Positions 43,369-52,700 of a stretch of DNA of 62,867 nt are shown here, piece after piece. Positions within the stretch are counted from its first letter, which is position 1; every line of letters begins with the position of its first letter. The stretch covers positions 1 through 62,867 of the forward strand of contig NZ_CALDGS010000171.1 in assembly GCF_937941905.1 (NCBI RefSeq), in the 5' to 3' direction. Position numbers and translations under genes: made by a program. The stretch comes from an uncultured Mycolicibacterium sp. (GTDB lineage Bacteria; Actinomycetota; Actinomycetes; Mycobacteriales; Mycobacteriaceae). The notes under the pieces were generated by a model. It searched no databases, was not told where the DNA came from, and saw nothing but the letters and a program-made list of their open reading frames with translations.

Positions 43369-44856
43369 ATGACCGGCAACGGCACAGGTTTGGAACCGAT
43401 CACCACGCCCATCCCGGGGCTGACGCTGTGGCGGCTGCCGGTCCACCGCGACAGCCGGGGCTGGTTCAAGGAGAACTGGCAGCGGGAGAAGATGGTCGCC
43501 GCCGGGCTGCCGGATTTCGGCCCGGTGCAGCACAATGTGGCGTTCAACGGTCCGGTCGGTGTCACCCGCGGGATCCACGCCGAGCCGTGGGACAAGTTCG
43601 TCTCGGTCGCCGCCGGCCGGGTGTTCGGCGCCTGGGTGGACCTGCGTGACGGGCCGAGTTTCGGCACCGTCTTCACCGCCGAACTCGACCCGACCCGGGC
43701 GGTGTTCGTGCCGCGCGGGGTGGGCAACGCCTACCAGACCCTGGAACCGGACACCGTCTACACCTACCTGGTCAACGACCACTACTCGCCCGGCGCCCGC
43801 TACGTCGGCGTGCACCCGGGCGACGCGCGCCTGGCGATCGCCTGGCCGATCCCGCTGCAGCAGGCGGTGCTTTCGGACAAGGACCGGGCCCAGCCCGCCC
43901 TGGCCGAGATCGAGCCGTTCCCGGCCCGCCGCCGCACCCTGGTGCTCGGTGCGGACGGCCAGCTCGGCCGCGCCCTGCGCCGGGTCTACGCCGGCGACGC
44001 CACCGTGGAGTTCGCCGACCGGGACGAACTCGACCTGGCCGCAGCCGATCTCGGCTCGGCCCGACACTGGCCGGACTACCGGACCATCATCAACGCGGCG
44101 GCCTACACCGACGTCGACGGCGCGGAGACCCCGTCCGGCCGGGTCGCGGCATGGGCCACCAACGTCACCGCGGTCGCCGAGCTGGCGCGCGTCGCCGCCG
44201 CCCACCGCATCACGCTGGTGCACGTCTCCAGCGACTACGTGTTCGACGGCACCAGCCCGCGGCCCTACCGCGAGGACGACCCGATCGCCCCGCTGGGCGT
44301 GTACGGGCAGACCAAAGCGGCCGGTGACCGGATCGTCGCCACGCTGCCGCGGCACTACATCGTGCGCACCTCCTGGGTGGTCGGCGACGGCCGGAACTTC
44401 GTGCGCACCATGCTCTCGCTGGCGCAGACCCGGGTGGACCCCACCGTCGTCGACGACCAGATCGGCCGGCTGACCTTCGCATCGGAGATCGCCCGCGCCA
44501 TCCGGCATCTGCTCGAGCACGAGGCCCCGTACGGCACCTACAACGTGACCGGGGGCGGAAACCCCCGGTCATGGGCGGATGTCGCCCGCCGCGTCTTCGA
44601 ACTCGCCGGCCACGACCCGGCCCGGGTCACCGGGGTGCCGTCGAGCGTGTATTTCGGCAAGGCCCGCGGCCCGGTCGCGCCGCGGCCGGCCAACAGCGTG
44701 CTGGACCTCACCAAGATCGAATCCACCGGATTCACGCCGGCCGACGCCGACGCGTCGCTGGCCGAGTACGTCGCCGCCGCGGTCCGGACGACCGACCCGG
44801 CGGTCGATGGAGTGCCCGACGACAGGGCAGGAACACCGCTGCCCCAGGGGACATGA
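43369..44856 (+). CDS. Fused dTDP-4-keto-rhamnose 3,5-epimerase / reductase (RmlC-RmlD)
   Basis: A 495-residue fusion. Residues 1-185 are an RmlC cupin: catalytic His70 in RGIHAEPWDK, WVDLRDGPSFG, VPRGVGNAYQ, and LSDKDR. Residues 188-480 are RmlD: NAD-binding GADGQLG at 194-200, SSDYVFDG, and YGQTK with Tyr312/Lys316. Separate genes are usual in mycobacteria; plants have an analogous epimerase-reductase fusion. In the cupin part, the AHGF position reads GNAY, so the second conserved His is missing at Asn120. It completes dTDP-L-rhamnose, the precursor of rhamnosyl and 6-deoxytalosyl units here. Confidence 0.88.
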   Translation: MTGNGTGLEPITTPIPGLTLWRLPVHRDSRGWFKENWQREKMVAAGLPDFGPVQHNVAFNGPVGVTRGIHAEPWDKFVSVAAGRVFGAWVDLRDGPSFGTVFTAELDPTRAVFVPRGVGNAYQTLEPDTVYTYLVNDHYSPGARYVGVHPGDARLAIAWPIPLQQAVLSDKDRAQPALAEIEPFPARRRTLVLGADGQLGRALRRVYAGDATVEFADRDELDLAAADLGSARHWPDYRTIINAAAYTDVDGAETPSGRVAAWATNVTAVAELARVAAAHRITLVHVSSDYVFDGTSPRPYREDDPIAPLGVYGQTKAAGDRIVATLPRHYIVRTSWVVGDGRNFVRTMLSLAQTRVDPTVVDDQIGRLTFASEIARAIRHLLEHEAPYGTYNVTGGGNPRSWADVARRVFELAGHDPARVTGVPSSVYFGKARGPVAPRPANSVLDLTKIESTGFTPADADASLAEYVAAAVRTTDPAVDGVPDDRAGTPLPQGT

Positions 44857-44904
44857 CGCGACCCGCGCAGCACGTGGGGCACAGGGCCGCACACCGGTGC
44901 CCTG

Positions 44905-44920
44905 GCCGGTGAGCACCGGC
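44905..44920. terminator. Candidate bidirectional hairpin terminator
   Basis: The stem GCCGGT/ACCGGC with a GAGC loop lies between the convergent rmlCD-like and FAAL genes. There is no T run, so it would be an I-shaped or Rho-assisted terminator, common in mycobacteria. Confidence 0.4.
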
Positions 44921-44937
44921 CGGCGGCGGCCGGTGCC

Positions 44938-46662
44938 TCACACCAGGCGGGCGAACCCGTTCTGCCGGTAGAGCTCCACGCACGCCGCACGACGGATCTT
45001 GCCGCTGGTGGTGATCGGCAGCGTGCCGGGCGCGACGAGCACCACGTCCGCGGTCGCGATGCCGTGGGCCCGGGTGACCGCCGAGGTGATCTCGCCCTGC
45101 AGCGCGGCGAGCCGGGTGGCGATCTCCTCGTCGGTGTCGCCGCGCTTCTTGACCTCGGCGACCACGACGAGTTGCTCGGTCCCGTCGGTCGGCACCGCGA
45201 TCGCCGCGACCCGCCCGCCGCTGATGTCGGCCACGGTGGCCTCGATGTCATCCGGGGCGTGGTTGCGGCCGTTGATGATCAGCAGGTCCTTGATCCGGCC
45301 GACGATGAAAAGCTCGCCCTCGTAAAGGAATCCGAGGTCACCGGTGCGCAGCCACGGACCCTGCGGGGTGCCGGGCGAGGGGTCGGCGAGCTCGCCGCCG
45401 AAGGTGCGCTCGCTCTCCTCCGGTCGGCCCCAGTACCCGATCGCCACATTGTCGCCGTGCACCCAGATCTCCCCGGTGCTGCCGTCGGGGCACTCGGTGC
45501 GGGTCTGCGGGTCGACGATCCGCACCGTCGGCGAGGTCAGCATCGGGTAGCTGACCAGCGGGGTGCCCTCCTGCTCGCCGCAGCGCTGGGCCAGCCCCCG
45601 CACCAGCTTCTCCGAGTCGAAGTGCACCACCTCCGGCGCCCGGTCGGCCCGGCAGGTCGCCACGTACAGCGTGGCCTCGGCCAGCCCGTAGGCCGGCTGC
45701 AGCGCCTCCGGGCGGAACCCGAACGGCGCGAACCGCTCGGCGAACCGGTTCAGGGTGGCCGGCTGCACCCGCTCGGCACCGTTGACGATCCGCTCCACCC
45801 CGGCCAGGCTGCGCCCCTCGAGGTCGGCGTCGGTGGTCTTGCGGGCGGCGAGCTCGAACGCGAAGTTCGGTGCCGCGGAGAAGGCGCAGGTGCCGTCGGC
45901 CAACATCTGCACCCAGCGGGCCGGCCGTTGCAGGAACGCCAGCGGGCTGGTGAGCAGGGCCGGGATGCCCAGCACCACCGGGGCGAAGATGCCCAGCACC
46001 AGCCCGAGGTCGTGGTAGAAGGGCAGCCAGGACACCGCGGTGGTGCCCTCCGGGCAGATCCCGCCGGTGTCCGGGAAGTACCCGCGCATGAGCTGGTCGA
46101 AGTTCACCACCAGGTTGCGGTGGGTGATCATCGCGCCGGCGGGCCGGCGGGTGGAACCGGAGGTGTACTGCAGGTAGGCGATGCGCTCGACCGGCTCGTC
46201 GCCCGGATCGGAGACGGGGCCGTCGAGGTCGAGGGTGTCGAGTTCGATCAGGGCCGGCCCGGGATCGGTGTGGATGCTCTGCGCCACCGCCCCGGCGACG
46301 GCGGAGGTGGTGAGCACCACCGCGGGTGCGGCGTCGGCCAGCACCGCGTCGATCCGCTCGTCGGCCACCCCGCCGAGCGGGGCGGACAGCGGCACCGCGA
46401 TGAGCCCGGCCTGGATCGCGCCGAGGAACCCGACGATGTACTCGAGGCCCTGCGGCGCCAGGATGGCCGCCCGGTCCCCGGGGCGGGCGTAGCGGCCGAG
46501 GTGGGCTGCGACGTTGAGCACCTGCCGGTACACCTGCGGCCATGTCAGGCTCTTGACGACACCGTTCCAGTCCTGGTCGTAGTCGAGGAAGGTGAACGCC
46601 GTGTCGTCGGGCTGCAGGGCGGCCCGTTCCCGCAGAAGTGCCGGAATGAATGCCTCGTCCAC
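44938..46662 (-). CDS. Fatty acyl-AMP ligase (FadD23/FadD32 group)
   Basis: A 574-residue FAAL: YTSGSTRRPAGAMITHRNL (P-loop A3), the insertion-containing middle, AYGLAEATLYV, RTGDLGFLYEGELFIVGR (A8), and the C-terminal TTSGKIRRA lysine. FAALs activate a fatty acid as acyl-AMP and hand it to a Pks or NRPS carrier domain. The length and the split from CoA ligases match FadD23-like enzymes of trehalose and lipid loci. The GTG start (46662) is 71 bp from the divergent pks gene. It may load that protein's ACP or the NRPS. Confidence 0.88.
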   Translation of the reverse strand: MDEAFIPALLRERAALQPDDTAFTFLDYDQDWNGVVKSLTWPQVYRQVLNVAAHLGRYARPGDRAAILAPQGLEYIVGFLGAIQAGLIAVPLSAPLGGVADERIDAVLADAAPAVVLTTSAVAGAVAQSIHTDPGPALIELDTLDLDGPVSDPGDEPVERIAYLQYTSGSTRRPAGAMITHRNLVVNFDQLMRGYFPDTGGICPEGTTAVSWLPFYHDLGLVLGIFAPVVLGIPALLTSPLAFLQRPARWVQMLADGTCAFSAAPNFAFELAARKTTDADLEGRSLAGVERIVNGAERVQPATLNRFAERFAPFGFRPEALQPAYGLAEATLYVATCRADRAPEVVHFDSEKLVRGLAQRCGEQEGTPLVSYPMLTSPTVRIVDPQTRTECPDGSTGEIWVHGDNVAIGYWGRPEESERTFGGELADPSPGTPQGPWLRTGDLGFLYEGELFIVGRIKDLLIINGRNHAPDDIEATVADISGGRVAAIAVPTDGTEQLVVVAEVKKRGDTDEEIATRLAALQGEITSAVTRAHGIATADVVLVAPGTLPITTSGKIRRAACVELYRQNGFARLV

Positions 46663-46677
46663 CGGACTGACGTTACC

Positions 46678-46689
46678 GTAAGGCCTTAC
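46678..46689. promoter_or_regulatory. 12-bp perfect palindrome in the FAAL/pks divergent promoter
   Basis: GTAAGGCCTTAC is a perfect inverted repeat in the only 71 bp separating the two divergent genes, so a single regulator bound here could control both. An excellent RBS (GGAGGA, 46721-46726) precedes the pks ATG. Confidence 0.35.
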
Positions 46690-46733
46690 AACCGCGTCAA
46701 TACTGAAGAAAAAGTTGCTCGGAGGAGTACTGG

Positions 46734-49700
46734 ATGACCTCGAACGGCAGCGCCGTCGACCGGGACCACCACCCGGATTCCGGGGAGGGTTCCCCAACAA
46801 CCCGCTCCGGACAGGTGATTCCGGTCGCGGTCGTCGGGATGGCGTGCCGGCTCCCCGGCGGGATCGGCTCCCCCGAGCAACTCTGGCAGGCGTTGCTGCA
46901 AGCGCATGATCCGGTCACCGAGATCCCGGCCGATCGCTGGGACGCCGAGGCGTTCTACGACCCGGACCCGGACGCCCCGGGGCGCAGCGCCGGCCGCTGG
47001 GGCGCGTTCCTCGACGACATCGCCGGGTTCGACGCCGAGTTCTTCGGGATCGACCCCGACACCGCGACCGCGATCGATCCACAGCACCGACTGCTGCTCG
47101 AAACGGCATGGGAGGCGGTCGAACACGCCGGACTCACCCCGACGCTGCCGGCGCAGGCCGGCGCCGGGGTGTTCATCGGACTGACCCGCGACGACTTCGC
47201 CCGGCGCCACCCCGGCCCGGACCGGCTGCTGCAGAACGGCGCCGGGGCCGCCGCCGGGCGCATCGCCGCCGCGCTGGGGCTGCGCGGGCCCGCGCTCACC
47301 CTCGACACCGCCGACTCCTCGGGCCTGACGGCGGTGCACCTGGCCTGCCGTAGCCTCACCGACGGCGAATGCGACCTGGCCCTGGCCGGTGCGGCCTTCG
47401 TCATGCTCGACCCGGATGCGTTCGTCGCCGCCTCGGCCCGGCACCTGCTGTCCCCCACCGGCCGCAGCCGCGCCTTCGACGCCGCAGCGGACGGCCTGGT
47501 CTGGGGCGAGGCCTGCGCGGTGGTGGCGCTCAAGCGCCTCGACGACGCGCTGGCCGCCGGGGACCGGGTGCTCGCGGTGATCCGGGCCTCGGCGGCCCGC
47601 CACCACGGCCGCGCCGACGTCCTCGCCGCCCCGCCGGTGCCGGCCCAGACCGCGCTGTTCCGGACCGCGCTGGCCGCGGCCGGGGTGCGGGCCGAGGACA
47701 TCGGGATGATCGAGGCGTACGGTCTCGGCCACCCGGCGGCCGACGCCGCGGAGTTCCGGGCGCTCAGCGACGTGTACGGCACCGCGCACCCGTGCGCGCT
47801 CGGCTCGATCACCACCAATTTCGGCAACGCCGCGGCGGCGGGCGGGGTGCTGGGCCTGATGAAGGCGGTGCTCGCCGTGCGGCACGGCGTGATCCCGCCG
47901 CACCTGCACTTCTCCCGGCTGCCCGACGAGCTCGCCCGGATCCGGACCGGCCTGTTCGTCCCGCAGACCGCCACCGACTGGCCCGCCGGCCCCACCGGCC
48001 CCCGCCGCGCGGCGGTGTCGTCCTACGGCGCGGCCGGCACCGACGTGCATGTCGTGGTCGAACAGCCGCCGAACACCCCGGCCACCCCGGCGGCGGCCGA
48101 CGGCGCACTGCTCGTCCCGGTGTCGGCGAGCTCAACGGAAGCGTTGCGCGACACGGCATCCCGCCTGGCCGACTGGCTCGAGCGGCACGAGTCGGTGGCC
48201 GCCGGCGACCTGGCCTACACGCTGGCCCGGCGGCGCGGCCACCGGCCGGTGCGCACCTGCCTGGCGGCGACCGACCGGGCCGGGCTGATCGCCGCGCTGC
48301 GCGCCCTGTCCGACGGGACGACGGCCGCCGAGCCGCCCGCGACGGCCGACGCCGGCGGCCGGGGGCCGGTGTGGTTGTTCGCCGACCACGCCCTGGACTG
48401 GACGGCGGCGGCCGAACTGCTGGACACCGACCCGGTCTTCGCCGCCCGGATCGCCGAGCTCGAGCCGGTCGTCGCCGCCGAGGCCGGCTTCTCGGTGACG
48501 GCCGCCCTGCGCGAACCCGGCGTGCTCACCGGCCCGGACCGGATCCAACCCGCGGCGTTCGCCGTCCAGGTGGCGCTGGCCGCCGCCCTGCAGGCGGCCG
48601 GGGTGCGCCCCGGCGCGGTGATCGGGTACTCCACCGGCGAGACGACCGCGGCGGTGGTGGCCGGTGCGCTCACCCCGGCCGACGGCGCGCGGGTGGTGTG
48701 CGCCCGCGCCCGGTTGCTCGCCCGCCTCGACGGCGCCGGCGCCATGGTCGCGGTGCCGCTGGCGGCCAAGCAGGTGCTGTCCGAACTGACCATGCGCGGC
48801 ATCAAGGATGCCGCGGTCGCGGTCGCGGCGGCGCCGCAGACCACGGTGGTCAGCGGGGCGACGGCCAGTCTGGGTGAGCTCGCCGCCGCCTGGCGGGAAC
48901 GCGGACTGACCACCACCGAACTGGCCGGCCCGCCGGTGCACTCGCCCGCCGTCGACGCGGTCACCGCCGAGTTCACCGAGCTGCTCGCCGGGATCGCACC
49001 GCAGCCGCCGACCCTGCCGTTCTACTCGACCACCGGGTTCGACCCGCGCGAGCGGCCGGCCTGCGACGCCCGGTACTGGCTGCAGAACCTGCGCCGCACC
49101 ACCCGCTTCTCCGCCGCGGTGCGGGCCGCGCTCGACGACGGCTACCGGGTCTTCGTCGAACCGGGCCCCCGCCCGCTGCTCTCGGACTGGGTGGCGCAGA
49201 CCGCCGCGGGCGTCGACGTCGCGCCGGTGACCACCACCGTGCTGGGCCGCGGCCGGCTGCCGGACGCGGTGTCCGAGCTGTACTGTCTCGGCGCGACAAT
49301 CGATTTCGCCGCGCTGTATCCGACCGGCCGGATCGTCGACGCACCGCTGCCGGCCTGGACCCACCGGCGGCTGTGGCCCGACACCGCCGCGGCCGCCCCG
49401 TCGGCCGGCGGCGAACCCACCATCACCGTGCACCCGCTGCTCGGCCCGCGCGTGGCCCTGCCCGAGCTGCCCGAACGGCACGTCTGGCAGGCCGAGGTCG
49501 GCACCGCGGCCCGGCCCTGGCTGGCCGATCACCGCGTCAACGACGTCCCGGTGCTGCCCGGGGCGGTGCTCTGCGAGCTCGCCCTGGCCGCCGCGCACAC
49601 CCTGCTCGGCGACGCTGCCGAGGTTCGCGATCTAGCCGTGGCCAACCCGGTGCGGCCGGCCGAGCGGACCGCCCTGGCGGCGGCGGCGAGCGCATCCGCG

Positions 49701-52700
49701 GCGGGGGCGTTCGAGTTCACCGTGGACTCCCGGCAGGGCCGGCGGTTGCTCCGGCACGCCGGCGCCACCCTGCACCCAGTGGCCGGGCAGCGCCCGCCCG
49801 GCCACGACCTGACGGCCCTGCTGGACCGGCACCCCCGGGTCGTCGACGGCGCCGAGATCCGAGCCCGGCTCGCCGACAACGGGTTCGGCCTGGGCGAGGC
49901 GTTCGCCGCGCTGGTCGCGGCGCACGTCCCCGAGCAGGCCGGCGACACCGTGCTGGCCGAGCTCGCGCTGCCCGCCGCGCTGCGCCGCGAGCAGGCCGGC
50001 TACCGCGTCCATCCGGCACTGCTGGACGCCTGTTTCCAGGCGCTGGCCGCCAACCCGCAGGTCCGCGGCCTCGCGGAGACCGAGCTGGGCGCGCTGGTCG
50101 CGGTGAAACGCCTGTGCGCCTGGGATTCCGCGCGCAACGCGCGCTGGTGCCACGGCCGGATCAGCGCGGTGGACGACACCGGTGTCGAGGCGGATCTGGA
50201 CGTGCTCGACGCCGACGGCGCGGTCCTGGTTCGGCTGCAGGGCGTGCGGTTCGACATCGCCGCCGGCGAGCAGCGCCGCACCGACCGGCGGCTGGCGCAG
50301 AGCCTGCTGGCCGTCGAGTGGCGGCGCGGCCGGCCGCCCGAACCGGACGGCACCGCGGCCGGCACCTGGGTGCTGGTCGACGCCGAACCGGCCGCCGCCG
50401 GGCCGACCGCCGCACTGGCCGCCGCACTCGACGGGCTCGGTGCGCGCGCGGTCACCCTGAACTGGCCGCCGCAGGACGAGTCCGACGGGCCGGCCGGCCG
50501 GCTCGCCGAACAGCTGCAGGCCGGCGAGACCGCCGGCCTGGTGGTGGTGTTCGGGCCCGGCACCGACGCACATCCCACCGCCGGGCTGGACCGGGTGCGG
50601 CACCTGGCCCGCATCGTCGACGCGCTGGTGGGCTGCCAGGCCCGGCTGCCCCGGCTGTACCTGGTCACCCACGGGGCGCAGGCGGTGCTACCCGGCGAGG
50701 CGCCGGCCCCGGCGTACGCCGCCCTGCGCGGCCTGACCCGGGTGCTCGGCGCCGAGCATCCCCATCTGCAACCGACGCAGATCGATCTCGACGACCGCAC
50801 CCATCCCGGGCTGCCGGCCCGGCAGCTGCTGAGCGGCTCCCCCGAGGACGAAACCGCCTGGCGCGACGGCACGTTCTACACCGCCCGGCTGCGTCCGGCC
50901 CCGTTGCGGCCGGACGAGCGGCGCCACGGGACGGCCGACCACGACCGCGACGGGCTGCGGGTGCAGGTCCGCACGCCCGGCGATCTGGACACCCTGGAAC
51001 TCACCGCGTGCGACCGCATCCCGCCCGGCCCGGGCCAGATCGAGGTCGCCGTGCAGGCCACCGGGGTCAACTTCGCCGATGTGCAGCTGGTCACGGGGCA
51101 GCTCACCGACGACGAGTTGTTCGAGCCCGGAACCGATTTCGTCGGCCGGGTGGTGGCCGTCGGGCCCGGCGTGGCCGAACCCGCGGTCGGCGACCGGGTG
51201 GTCGGGCTGTGTCCGGGCGGCGGCTGGGGCACCTTCGTCACCTGCGACGCGCGCCTGGCGGTGCGGGTGCCGGCCAGCCTGGCCGACGGGCGGGCCGCCG
51301 CGCTGGCCACCGCAGGCACCGTGGCCTGGTACGCGCTGCACGAACAGGCCCGGCTCCGGCGCGGCGAGCGGGTGCTGATCCATTCCGCCGCCGGCGCGGT
51401 CGGCCAGGTCGCCGTCGACCTGGCCCGGCGGGCCGGTGCGGAGGTGTTCGCCACCGCGGGCACCGAGGAGCGCCGGCAGGCGCTGCGCGACCTGGGCGTC
51501 GGCCACGTCTACGACGCCGGCGACCCCGGCTTCGTCCGGTCGATCCGCCACGACACCGCCGGCCACGGCGTCGACGTCGTCATCGGTGCCCTGCCCGGCG
51601 GGCTGCGCCGCGCCGCGCTGGAACTGCTGGCCCCGGGCGGCCGCCTCGTCGACCTCGGCCGCCCCGGCGACGCCGCACCGCTGGACCCGAATGCGTTGCG
51701 GCACAACCGGACCGTGTGCCATGTCGATCTCGTTTCGCTGTCGCGCACCCATCCCGGTCGGGTCGGTGCGGCACTGCGCACCGTGCTGCGCCTCGCCGCC
51801 GACGGTGAGCTCACCGGGCCCTGCCACACCACCCGTCCGCTGGCCGAGGCCGCCGACGCGGTGCGCAGCACGCACACCGACGACCACCGCGGCCGGATCG
51901 TGCTCGAGGTCGGCCGCCCGGGCCGCAGCGCGGTGGTGCTGCCGCCGCAGCAGGTGCCGGTGTTCCGTTCCGACGGCGCCTATCTCGTCACCGGCGGGCT
52001 CGACGAGGCCGGGTTGTTCCTCGCCGAGAAGCTGGCCGCCGCCGGCTGCGGCCGGATCCTGCTGGCCGCGCCGCAGCAACCGACGCTCAAGCAGCTGCAG
52101 ACCGTCGAGATGATCCGCGCGATGGGCAGCGACGTCATCGTGCAGTGCTGCGATCCGGCCGACCCCACCACCGCCGCCCGGCTCGTCGCCGCCGCGACGG
52201 CCACCGGCCTGCCGCTGCGCGGCGTGCTGCTGAACCAGGCCACGGACCTGGGTTCGTTCGAACAGCAGTGGGCGGCAACGGTGCTGGCGGCCTGGCGGCT
52301 GCACGAGGCGGTCGCCGGGCAGCCGCTGGACTGGTTCTGCACCGGTTCGTCGACCACCGCGCTGACGGGCGCACCCGGCCGCAGCGCGGCCGCCGCCGCG
52401 GCCGACGCCTGGCTGGACGGGTTCGCGCGGTGGCGCCACGCGCAGGGGCTGCCGACCACCACGATCGCCTGGAATCCGGTTCCCGCCGAGGACCGGATGA
52501 CCGCGCTCGCCGCGCTGCTGCGCCACGACCGTCCGCACACCGGCTGGCTGCCGGATCTGGACCGCACCTGGCTGGTGGTGCTGGCCCAGCGCAGCCCGTT
52601 CGCCGAGGCGTTCCGCGCCGACGCCGGCCACGGCGGCGGTGGGCGGCTGCGCGCCGAGCTCGACTCGCTGGCGCCCGACGAGCGCCCGGCCCGGGTGCGG

